Positions 1 through 6,543 of a stretch of DNA of 9,379 bases are shown in pieces. Source of the stretch: an uncultured bacterium. Lineage in GTDB: Bacteria; Desulfobacterota; Desulfobulbia; Desulfobulbales; Desulfobulbaceae. The translations under genes and the position numbers were made by a program. Location: contig CAIMMA010000632.1 in NCBI GenBank assembly GCA_903842475.1, forward strand, positions 1 through 9,379. Reading direction: 5' to 3'. Under the pieces are notes generated by a model. The model saw only the letters and a program-made list of their open reading frames with translations, was not told the origin of the DNA and did not search any database. Numbering within the stretch: position 1 is the stretch's first letter; every line of letters begins with the position of its first letter.

Positions 1-101
1 AAGAATCAGATATTTTACAGCAAAACGCCCAAATAAAGACAGGGGATAAGGTGCATGATAGCCTGATAAACCCGTAAATAGTCAAAAATAACTCTGTTCT
101 A
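1..101 (-). other. Non-coding region downstream of the visible operon
   Basis: This A+T-rich stretch follows the aminotransferase stop. On the minus strand the only ATG opens a frame of 13 codons without a family-like sequence. I found no convincing hairpin with a U-tract, so a terminator cannot be claimed, and the operon could continue beyond the left edge. Confidence 0.5.
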
Positions 102-1379
102 CTATGGTCTAAGTTCGTGAGCATTGCTGAGAATTTTCTCAAACGCACCAACTACGTCGTCCAGGTCACGACGACCGATTCCCGCATAACAGATGTTGGC
201 AAATATCACTTCCTCGTAGTGCATACGCTCTGTCACCGGGCAGATGCCCAAGTCGTAATTTACTTTGCCCTTATAGCCCGGATAGGTAAAGGGAAAACCA
301 TCCTTTCCAAACGCAATGCGCTTTTGATATACGGGCTCCAGATAAATCGGCTCGACATAGCCCTCAACCATTGGGATACCTTCTGCGTTAAGCGCGGCAA
401 CAAAGCGATTACGAGGAATGCCGGTTTGGGCGGCATCGTAACGCAGTACATATAAATAGTACCCGTGACGCACATTCTGGCACACGACTGGAGGTGTGAT
501 TCCTGGAAAAACCCCCAATCGTTCAGTCAAATAATCTGCCGCCTCAATCCTCGGAACCACCAACTTTTCCAACTTCTTGAGTTGCTCGCTTGCAATTGCG
601 GCTTCGATTTCGGTCATCCGATAATTAAACCCGATAAGATTGACAATATTCTGTGTGCCTTTGTCTTTTACCACCACTTCGCCATGGTTGCGAATAAGCC
701 GTAGGCGATCGGCCAAATCATCATCGTTAGTAACAATCACGCCACCTTCACCCGCATGAATGGTTTTATGGCGGTTTAAACTAAAAACGCCCATGTCGGC
801 CAAAGTACCGGCATAGCGGCCGCAGGACAACGCCCCAGGAGATTGAGCAGCGTCTTCGATCACCACCAGGTTGTGCTCGCAGGCGATTTGCATGATCTCG
901 TCAATATCTGCCGGGTGGCCAAAAAGATCAACGACAATGATAGCCTTGGTATAGGAAGTAATGCATTTACGAATTGACTCGGGTGTAATGCAAAAAATAT
1001 CGGCATCAATATCTGCAAATATCGGAATTGCCCCGTAGACTAGGGCAGCCGTAGCTGAGGCTGTCATGGTGTAAGGAGAAACAATCACTTCGTCGCCGGG
1101 TCCCACACCTGCTGCGCCTACAGCAGCATAGAGACCCGAAGTAGCAGAATTGACAGTGACCGCATGCCGCACACCAAAATATTCCTCCCATTCACGCTCG
1201 AGTTTCTGCACCCGGGGTCCGCCGTAGAACTCTTTGCTCGCGGTACCCAAGAATTGTGAGAGCACTCCAGTGTCCAGCACTTCCAAAACTGCCTGTTTTT
1301 CCTCGCTGCCAATCGTGTTATAAATCGGAAAAGGATGTACTCGAACCGGTTGACCCCCAGAAATAGCTAATTTGCTCAT
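102..1379 (-). CDS. DegT/DnrJ/EryC1/StrS-family PLP-dependent sugar aminotransferase
   Basis: This 425-residue fold-type-I aminotransferase moves an amino group, usually from glutamate or glutamine, to a keto-sugar or keto-cyclitol. The opening 'LAISGGQPVR' (4-13) is typical of the StsC/AHBA-synthase-like branch. 'VNSATSGLYAA' (76-86) binds cofactor phosphate, 'VIEDAAQSPGA' (173-183) carries the pyridine-binding Asp176, 'FSLNRHKTIHAGEGG' (199-213) carries the Schiff-base Lys205, and 'GFNYRMTEIEAAIASEQL' (250-267) is the family's arginine-containing loop. All key residues are present and the length is a little above the usual 370-400. An AGGAGG sits only three bases before the ATG, an unusually short spacing. 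It is the last gene in the visible operon, 24 bases after the hydrolase-like gene. In this setting it probably builds an amine on the glycan precursor that NeuB or the formyltransferase then uses. The exact position aminated cannot be told. Confidence 0.93.
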   Translation of the reverse strand: MSKLAISGGQPVRVHPFPIYNTIGSEEKQAVLEVLDTGVLSQFLGTASKEFYGGPRVQKLEREWEEYFGVRHAVTVNSATSGLYAAVGAAGVGPGDEVIVSPYTMTASATAALVYGAIPIFADIDADIFCITPESIRKCITSYTKAIIVVDLFGHPADIDEIMQIACEHNLVVIEDAAQSPGALSCGRYAGTLADMGVFSLNRHKTIHAGEGGVIVTNDDDLADRLRLIRNHGEVVVKDKGTQNIVNLIGFNYRMTEIEAAIASEQLKKLEKLVVPRIEAADYLTERLGVFPGITPPVVCQNVRHGYYLYVLRYDAAQTGIPRNRFVAALNAEGIPMVEGYVEPIYLEPVYQKRIAFGKDGFPFTYPGYKGKVNYDLGICPVTERMHYEEVIFANICYAGIGRRDLDDVVGAFEKILSNAHELRP

Positions 1380-1382
1380 AAG

Positions 1383-1388
1383 CCTCCT
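1383..1388 (-). promoter_or_regulatory. Ribosome binding site for the aminotransferase gene (short spacer)
   Basis: A perfect AGGAGG on the minus strand is separated from ATG 1379 by only three bases (CTT). This is shorter than the usual five to nine, but no other start in the frame keeps the conserved 'LAISGGQPVR' N-terminus. Confidence 0.7.
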
Positions 1389-1403
1389 GCTTTTTTTGAT
1401 AAG

Positions 1404-2693
1404 TTATATCTTTTGAGAGAGTGTCGATCTGGCGACCAAACCCTTCTCAATCATGCGGTTCACGTAGTCACGTACTTCCTCGTATTGAATCTTGATATCA
1501 AACTCACGGTTAATCTTATCCGTTATCTCGAACACGCTATGTTGTCCGTCCATGAACAGCATAATCAAGTCAACCGCCATATTTAGAGCCCAGTTCTTCT
1601 GCCAATCAACCCATAGTCCGTACCGAGATAAAAATGCAGGTCCACGGAACTGGCGGATGGGCACAAAGTCCGTGTCCATAACACGCAATATCTCAAATAT
1701 CAGATCGCGTGACTCTTCCAGTTTCTCAGGATGAATAATGTCCGGACTATCGTCACTCGTATGGTATTCCGGATAGGGATAAGGTGCACGCGTGATATTA
1801 ATAGTGGGGATACCAACTCCTGGCCCGTTGAACACCTTTTCATCGCTGGGCGCTACTTCGCGAAACCTAGCTTCATGGAATTTGTCTGTCCGCCACTGCA
1901 ACACCCGATACGCCACCCGGTCAAGTTTGGATGTTCCCGGATAAGAATGTCCCAAGACGTGTTCCCCAGTCGTGCCTAACATCTCGAAGAACAAGGCACA
2001 CTTGATGTGAGGAATGAAGTCTTCGTTTTGACTCAAGTAACAAATCGAACCAATAGTTTCCGGCAAGAACAGGATTCGGAAAGTGTAATTATTGCTTTGC
2101 CTCAGAAGCTTCTCGCCAATGGCTGCCGCCACGACTACGCCAGTAATCGAGTCATTGACCTGACCAGGGTGGCAGATGTCTGTGACAATGACAATGCTTT
2201 CCTCGGTTTCTCCAGGTATCACCAATTCGCCGACTTTCAACATGCCAGGTTCAAACGCGGTGTCGATTTTAACCCGGTAGCGGGCCTGATCCAAAGATAG
2301 AACCCGTTCGTGAGGCATGCACAATCCCCAATCCCGTTCGTAATACTTGAAAACATATGGGAAAGCAGCGGGACGTGTTTCCGAGGAATGCAGATGACGC
2401 AGCAACTCCTCCTTGGAAACTTCGCCATCAAATGGCTCGGAATAGGAAACTAGCGAAAGAGGGTGCTCCGAGAAGCTGAGAATCCGTCTTCCATCAAGTG
2501 TTTCGATAAAGGCATCTCTCACTACCCATTTGGGAGGTACAATCCATGTCCATGCTTCCAAGCCTGTTGGATAGGCATGCACTTTCATATCAGGAAAAAT
2601 TTGCTTCAAGTGCAACAAGCTGGCATCCATGTCATCAGTTACCAAGCTACGATTCTTCAGCCACAAGAATCGTAGCAATTCCATCATATCCAT
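1404..2693 (-). CDS. DUF2172/DUF4910 aminopeptidase-like (M28-type) protein with C-terminal winged helix
   Basis: This 429-residue protein has three parts. The first is an inserted or leading DUF2172-like region with 'YPTGLEAWTWIVPPKW' (41-56), 'FPYVFKYYERDWGLCMP' (111-127). The second is an M28-like metallopeptidase core with 'DICHPGQVNDSITG' (172-185; His175 and Asp181), 'LPETIGS' (210-216; Glu212), 'FFEMLG' (235-240; Glu237) and 'PEYHTSDD' (308-315; His311). The third is a winged-helix-like C-terminal segment from about 370 on. The His/Asp/Glu/Glu/His set is what a two-metal hydrolase needs, so it may be active. No signal peptide is seen, so it is probably cytoplasmic and not a secreted protease. 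The family is often reported in sugar-biosynthesis loci, but I know of no settled function. A role as an amidase or deacylase on an N-acylated sugar, or on a peptide-linked sugar, is a guess. ATG 2693 has AGAGGA seven bases upstream. Confidence 0.85.
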   Translation of the reverse strand: MDMMELLRFLWLKNRSLVTDDMDASLLHLKQIFPDMKVHAYPTGLEAWTWIVPPKWVVRDAFIETLDGRRILSFSEHPLSLVSYSEPFDGEVSKEELLRHLHSSETRPAAFPYVFKYYERDWGLCMPHERVLSLDQARYRVKIDTAFEPGMLKVGELVIPGETEESIVIVTDICHPGQVNDSITGVVVAAAIGEKLLRQSNNYTFRILFLPETIGSICYLSQNEDFIPHIKCALFFEMLGTTGEHVLGHSYPGTSKLDRVAYRVLQWRTDKFHEARFREVAPSDEKVFNGPGVGIPTINITRAPYPYPEYHTSDDSPDIIHPEKLEESRDLIFEILRVMDTDFVPIRQFRGPAFLSRYGLWVDWQKNWALNMAVDLIMLFMDGQHSVFEITDKINREFDIKIQYEEVRDYVNRMIEKGLVARSTLSQKI

Positions 2694-2700
2694 AATATCA

Positions 2701-2706
2701 TCCTCT
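2701..2706 (-). promoter_or_regulatory. Ribosome binding site for the M28-like gene
   Basis: AGAGGA on the minus strand lies seven bases before ATG 2693, in the short gap after the formyltransferase stop. It supports the first of the clustered Met codons (Met1, Met3, Met4) as the start. Confidence 0.65.
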
Positions 2707-2708
2707 AC

Positions 2709-3548
2709 TTATCCTACCAAGCGCATACGGTAATACACACGATCTTTACGCTTCAAATATTCCGTCAACATCCCTTCAGCTAACATTTGATAGATTTTCC
2801 GTGCATGCTCTGGTAGAAAATGCTTTTGTAAATATACTTGGCCTTTTTCCCACTGAGTTACTCCCTTGGCATCACCACGTTCCAATTCCCACAAGGTGCG
2901 CAAAATGCCACCTACCGCCACCTGAACCGTTTTACAGCCTATGGTATGCGGATTATCGTTGGGTACAATCTCAGGGCGCACATGATGAAAAATTTTACCA
3001 GTGTCAATCGTCAGATCAATCTGATGAATCGTCGCTCCCACATACTCCGGCTCGTTATTGTACAGCGGCCAGAAAATCGTTGCCGCACCCCGATATGCAG
3101 GCGACAGACCAAGATGCAGATTGATGGTACGTCCTGGACAGATTGACAACAAAGCATCTCTCAAGAGTCGAGTCCCATAGACAAGAATGATATCTGGAGC
3201 TTGCTGGCGTACAAAATTCTCAACGATTTCATCGTTAATATGACCCTCTGATACACTCAAAACAGGAGCAGTTTGATCTTTCAGCAGAATGTCTCTGCAG
3301 TATCCAAAAAATGTCAATTCTGTTTGATCCCGCAAATTAAAGTGATATTCCAAAATCTCCTGATCTTCTTTTGACAGAGTCTGTTTGTTTTCTGTACGCA
3401 TGATCGGATCAGGCAAACGCTTCTGAACCACAACACCCGCCAAATTGACGCCTGCTTCCAGTAAACGCCAAAGCACATATTTGTGGCGTAAGTTGTCACC
3501 AATAAAAATTATCACGCGCTTCTGCAATTTTTGCGAAACCTGCAACAT
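2709..3548 (-). CDS. Sugar N-formyltransferase-like protein (methionyl-tRNA formyltransferase fold)
   Basis: This 279-residue protein has the formyltransferase fold, which uses N10-formyltetrahydrofolate to formylate a free amine. The core is 'ILVYGTRLLRDALL' (121-134), 'TINLHLGLSPAYRGAATIFW' (141-160), then 'GATIHQIDLTIDTGKIF' (171-187). These supply the catalytic triad Asn143, His145 and Asp182, matching Asn106/His108/Asp144 of Escherichia coli Fmt. It is shorter than Fmt and its C-terminus does not look like the tRNA-binding OB domain. The genes around it are sugar genes, not def/fmt/rsmB, so an amino-sugar substrate is far more likely than initiator tRNA, as in the VioF and WlaRD-type enzymes. 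The ATG has AGGAGG six bases upstream, which lies within the end of the preceding gene two bases away. The DegT aminotransferase two genes downstream is a plausible source of the free amine. The sugar itself is not identifiable. Confidence 0.88.
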   Translation of the reverse strand: MLQVSQKLQKRVIIFIGDNLRHKYVLWRLLEAGVNLAGVVVQKRLPDPIMRTENKQTLSKEDQEILEYHFNLRDQTELTFFGYCRDILLKDQTAPVLSVSEGHINDEIVENFVRQQAPDIILVYGTRLLRDALLSICPGRTINLHLGLSPAYRGAATIFWPLYNNEPEYVGATIHQIDLTIDTGKIFHHVRPEIVPNDNPHTIGCKTVQVAVGGILRTLWELERGDAKGVTQWEKGQVYLQKHFLPEHARKIYQMLAEGMLTEYLKRKDRVYYRMRLVG

Positions 3549-3550
3549 GA

Positions 3551-4714
3551 TTACCCTCCTATCATCAAGGTGTGACTCATCTCCAAAGCCATATTTGTAA
3601 TCATCTGGGCTGCCGTACCAGGGGGATTCAATTCAATTGGGCGCTGACGCAAACGATTTTGAAAATCAACGTCGAACAGAACACGCTCGACTATTGGCTC
3701 AAATTCAGCCCATCGGTACACAGGTAAACTTAGCCCAGTCCGGTTAGTTACCAAAGTATCTTGCAGCTTTAGCCCCGGCTGAATACTTATCACTGGGCAC
3801 CCTAAGTAGCAGGCCTCGACGAGCAGCATTGTCGCCATCCCCATGACTACATCAACACTCATAACCAGTTGATGTGGATCTTCCTCTTTAGACACCTTGA
3901 TCTGAATGCGCTGCGTACGCAAAGTTACATAGTTCTCCAATGATTCACGCGGATGCGGCCGAATAACAAGCAGAATATCTACAGCGTGTCGAGCGGCAAT
4001 TTGATCAAGCCCGGCAATTACCCCGCTTACCACTTCAGTCTCCAGATAGCCTGGAAAATCTGACGCAGTTCCATCTTTGCCATAGAGGTCAGAAATGGGC
4101 TGGGAAGCGAATGCCATCACGATTTGACCAGGCCTGGCTCCGAGCCTGGTTCGTATACCTTCTTTGTCATGCACCGTAAAACCCGTACGCATACCGTTCA
4201 GCAGACTCTCCAGATGCGGCTGGCCTGTAATGACTATGCGAGTCGGATCGAAGCCAACCGCCACCATCTCATCATACGCATGCACGTCCATCACTGCGAT
4301 ACGATCCGGCAAATAGATTGGTTGGCCATCTGAACTGTAGAAGCGACGCATATAGTTGTTCCAATAATCCAAAACAGCAATACTGGGCACGTCTCGTTGA
4401 CGGGCAACCGCTATACATTTCTTCTCCAATTCGACCGGCCCAATGGGACGACCAACAGACGTTCCTGCCAACAACAGGCTGGGATGAAGCGACTGGAACA
4501 GATATTTGACTGCTTCCATGGGGAGCTGGTCGTCTGAGGCTTCAAAGGCCAAGCCTCGCTGCCTCCAAACCGCTATCGCTTGACGGCAGCCAAGCGCCAT
4601 TACCGTCGCAGCGTTCTCTGCACGAAGCCGGTCAATCACTGGGGCTAACGCATTTGCAGCGCCAGCTTCTCCACAAACTGCCAATATTAGGGACTTGAGG
4701 TTTGAATTAGCCAC
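3551..4714 (-). CDS. GT-B-fold protein, glycosyltransferase or 2-epimerase/CDP-glycerol-transferase-like, function unassigned
   Basis: This 387-residue soluble protein looks like a double-Rossmann GT-B enzyme, but I cannot place it in a named family. The first half has a glycine- and alanine-rich loop 'VCGEAGAANALAPVIDRL' (13-30), 'LLLAGTSVGRPIG' (80-92), and a linker 'RIVITGQPHLESLL' (159-172) of the kind seen between domains in CDP-glycerol transferases and polysaccharide glycosyltransferases. The second half has 'LLVIRPHPRES' (248-258) and 'VVMGMATMLLVEACYLGCPVIS' from 289 to 310 with Glu300, which resembles the donor-site Glu of UDP-GlcNAc 2-epimerases and related GT-B enzymes. The start is GTG at 4714; the frame has a stop at 4724-4726, the upstream gene's own, and no other start between. 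Its Shine-Dalgarno site is weak. It could be a glycosyltransferase, or could stand in for the hydrolysing epimerase that the pathway otherwise lacks; both are inference. Confidence 0.7.
   Translation of the reverse strand: MANSNLKSLILAVCGEAGAANALAPVIDRLRAENAATVMALGCRQAIAVWRQRGLAFEASDDQLPMEAVKYLFQSLHPSLLLAGTSVGRPIGPVELEKKCIAVARQRDVPSIAVLDYWNNYMRRFYSSDGQPIYLPDRIAVMDVHAYDEMVAVGFDPTRIVITGQPHLESLLNGMRTGFTVHDKEGIRTRLGARPGQIVMAFASQPISDLYGKDGTASDFPGYLETEVVSGVIAGLDQIAARHAVDILLVIRPHPRESLENYVTLRTQRIQIKVSKEEDPHQLVMSVDVVMGMATMLLVEACYLGCPVISIQPGLKLQDTLVTNRTGLSLPVYRWAEFEPIVERVLFDVDFQNRLRQRPIELNPPGTAAQMITNMALEMSHTLMIGG
3555..3560 (-). promoter_or_regulatory. Ribosome binding site for the formyltransferase gene
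   Basis: AGGAGG on the minus strand lies six bases before ATG 3548. It falls in the last two codons (Gly-Gly) of the preceding GT-B gene, whose stop is only two bases before the ATG, so translation of the pair is probably coupled. Confidence 0.8.
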
Positions 4715-4723
4715 AAGTGAGTC

Positions 4724-5719
4724 TCATGAGATAATCTCAACTCGGCTACCGGTTTGAGCCGACCTGAAAGCCGCCCAGCAAATTTGCAAAGCCGCCATTC
4801 CATCCTCGCCCGAACAAGCCGGTAGATCGCCTGTTCGCACACAATGAGCCAAATCTTCGACGGCACGCAGCATCAGATTCTTTCGATCACCATAATCAGA
4901 CGGCGCAGGCGCAAGCTCAATATAGCCAGAATACCGCGGACTGGATACGGTCAACGAAAGATCAATCCGGAAGCAGGAATCGACAAGTTGGACGCGCCCC
5001 AAACTTCCCAGAATATCCGCTTCAAATATTGTATAATGTTGAGCGCTGACCGCACGCAGACTGGCTAAAGCACCGTTCGCCATTCCTAACAACACATCCA
5101 GAGTTGGATCTTTCCCCGCCTCTTTCAGCGTATCTATTCCTATTACCCATTTGACCTCTCCAACCAGGAATCGAAGCAGGTCAAACCAGTGACTACCGTT
5201 ATGCAAAGTTCCTTTGGTGTACCAGCCACTTACCCCTTGTATCACGCCTAGTTTGCCTTCCGAGAGAAACGCCTTTAAGGCGCGCATATTATCGGCAAAG
5301 CGACGCATATAAGCCACTGCCAGCACGACACCCTTCTTCCGGGCCAATTCCACCAGTTCGCGTGCCTGTTCAGGGGTACTCGCCAGCGGCTTTTCGCACA
5401 ACACACCACGCGGCACATTTACACCGGTAAGAAATTGGCGAACCACTTCGTAATGAGTGTCATCTGGCGTGCAGACACTAACAATATCGGGCTTTTCTGT
5501 CTCAATCAAAGCCACAACTCTGGTATATCGGGCAGTAATATTCCACAGTTCTCCGCACCGCGATAGACGCGATGGATCACGGTCGCACACCGCGACCAGT
5601 TCCGTGTTGCGACAGCGTGTGTATGCCTCGGCATGGGTAAAGACATCACCCTTCATCAGTGGATCGGCGGCGAATTCGCTGCCGATCTTACCACAACCAA
5701 TTACCGCACATCGATACAT
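4724..5719 (-). CDS. Gfo/Idh/MocA family NAD(P)-dependent oxidoreductase
   Basis: This protein of about 331 residues has the two-domain Gfo/Idh/MocA layout. A Rossmann dinucleotide-binding domain opens with 'MYRCAVIGCGKIGSEF' (Gly-x-Gly-x-x-Gly at 8-13), continues with 'DIVSVCTPDDTHYEV' (78-92) and carries the family's 'CEKPLA' (108-113; Lys110 is the conserved active-site lysine). The substrate domain holds 'GSHWFDLLRF' (175-184), with the His and Asp typical of the catalytic helix. Such enzymes oxidise or reduce hydroxyl or keto groups on sugars and NDP-sugars. Next to an aminotransferase, it may make the keto group that is aminated, or reduce a keto intermediate. The start is uncertain: an in-frame ATG at 5797 would add 26 residues that look unlike the family and overlap the previous gene by 14 bases, and ATG 5731 would add four. 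None has a convincing Shine-Dalgarno site. I prefer 5719 on family fit. Confidence 0.88.
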   Translation of the reverse strand: MYRCAVIGCGKIGSEFAADPLMKGDVFTHAEAYTRCRNTELVAVCDRDPSRLSRCGELWNITARYTRVVALIETEKPDIVSVCTPDDTHYEVVRQFLTGVNVPRGVLCEKPLASTPEQARELVELARKKGVVLAVAYMRRFADNMRALKAFLSEGKLGVIQGVSGWYTKGTLHNGSHWFDLLRFLVGEVKWVIGIDTLKEAGKDPTLDVLLGMANGALASLRAVSAQHYTIFEADILGSLGRVQLVDSCFRIDLSLTVSSPRYSGYIELAPAPSDYGDRKNLMLRAVEDLAHCVRTGDLPACSGEDGMAALQICWAAFRSAQTGSRVEIIS

Positions 5720-5783
5720 AGTTGACACCATATTACAAGGAAAATCGCTCAAACAATTGGAGATAGGATGTCCACGCAGCAAT

Positions 5784-6521
5784 CTACTCGCGGACATCTT
5801 TCTGTCGAATAGCCTGGTTAATCATCGACAACTCGGGCTGTTGTACAAACAGTTCCAGCACGTCTGTGAGAGTAAAGTCAGGCTTGGTGGGATATAGCGT
5901 TTCGTAAACTTGGCGCACTAGTTCAAAGTCCTCCGGTGTGTCCACCGTCAGACGCAATTGGGCTGCTCTTGCAGGCAAGCCGAAAAGGACATCGCGCAGG
6001 ATGTATTTTTCTGGATGCTCCCAGAAGTGTAACGAGACGTGTTCATGGTCGGCTGGATCGGTGGACGTACGGTTGATTTCATCGAGCGCCCTGGTGGTAA
6101 AGACGCGCACATCAGTACCGCGGGGAGTTGTGTATTTAAGCACGTTGGACACGAAATCCGCACCACCTATACGGAAATCTGACACCACCATGTCAATGAT
6201 CGCCGGGTCGTGCAGGGGACAGTCACCCGTTGTCTCAACAATCACATCAGCTTGGTAGGCACGTGCAGCACCCAACACGCGTGCCAATACGTCTTCTTCA
6301 CTGCCGCGAAAAACGCCCACATTCAATCGTTGGGCTAACTTGGCAATTCCGTCATCGGCTGGCTGATCTGTGGTTGCCACTACAATACCATCAATAGTAC
6401 GCGCCCGCTTCAGACGCTCAATCATAAGCTCCAGCATTGGCTTACCCAGGATAGGTTTAAGCACTTTGCCAGGAAGACGTGTGGAACGAAAACGGGCTTC
6501 AATGATACAAACTATCTTCAT
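5784..6521 (-). CDS. spsF: SpsF-type cytidylyltransferase, copy A (diverged paralogue)
   Basis: This second SpsF-family nucleotidyltransferase also has 245 residues and aligns end to end with its upstream neighbour with almost no gaps; by eye about half of the first 50 residues match. Its loop is 'IIEARFRSTRLPGKVL' (6-21), with Glu8 for the usual Gln and Phe-Arg for Met-Gly, but with the Pro-Gly-Lys that the other copy lacks. The metal-site segment is 'ETTGDCPLHDP' (96-106), keeping Asp100. 'TPRGTDVRVF' (132-141), 'HVSLHFWEHP' (161-170) and 'LTVDTPEDF' (191-199) follow. I chose the ATG at 6521, not the longer frame from 6611, because it puts 'MKIVCIIEAR' at the N-terminus as in the paralogue, has AAAGGA six bases upstream, and avoids a 68-base overlap. 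The gap from copy B is 22 bases. The role is probably CMP activation of a second sugar or of the same one; the altered loop suggests a shifted specificity. Substrate is unknown. Confidence 0.88.
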   Translation of the reverse strand: MKIVCIIEARFRSTRLPGKVLKPILGKPMLELMIERLKRARTIDGIVVATTDQPADDGIAKLAQRLNVGVFRGSEEDVLARVLGAARAYQADVIVETTGDCPLHDPAIIDMVVSDFRIGGADFVSNVLKYTTPRGTDVRVFTTRALDEINRTSTDPADHEHVSLHFWEHPEKYILRDVLFGLPARAAQLRLTVDTPEDFELVRQVYETLYPTKPDFTLTDVLELFVQQPELSMINQAIRQKDVRE

Positions 6522-6527
6522 GGTCTG

Positions 6528-6533
6528 TCCTTT
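6528..6533 (-). promoter_or_regulatory. Ribosome binding site for spsF copy A (decides start 6521)
   Basis: AAAGGA on the minus strand lies six bases before the ATG at 6521, within the 22-base gap after copy B. It favours the 245-residue start over an in-frame start at 6611, which would overlap copy B. Confidence 0.7.
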
Positions 6534-6543
6534 ACCGAGATTT

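Noticed and set aside
1..101. A rho-independent terminator or next gene at the left end
   Set aside because: No stem with a following U-tract and no credible coding frame could be found.
117..704. Plus-strand open frames of 112 and 79 codons
   Set aside because: They lie antisense to the well-supported aminotransferase gene and show no family-like motif.
43..1788. Direct repeat of the 13-mer GGGATAAGGTGCA at 43-55 and 1776-1788
   Set aside because: One 13-base match is expected by chance in a window of this size, and the second copy is coding sequence.
1492..2675. Several plus-strand open frames of 70-97 codons across the M28-like gene
   Set aside because: They are antisense shadows of a gene with intact motifs; the proteins are low in recognisable structure.
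2709..3548. Reading the formyltransferase as a housekeeping methionyl-tRNA formyltransferase
   Set aside because: It is short, lacks a recognisable tRNA-binding C-terminal domain and sits among glycan genes, not beside def or rsmB.
5720..5783. Possible internal promoter on the minus strand (TTGTTT, 15 bases, TAATAT)
   Set aside because: The -35-like box is poor and the spacing is short; it is not better than chance in A+T-rich sequence.
5457..5897. Plus-strand open frame of 146 codons, the longest antisense frame
   Set aside because: It spans the junction of two well-supported minus-strand genes and its translation looks like random sequence, rich in Ser, Arg and His with no domain.
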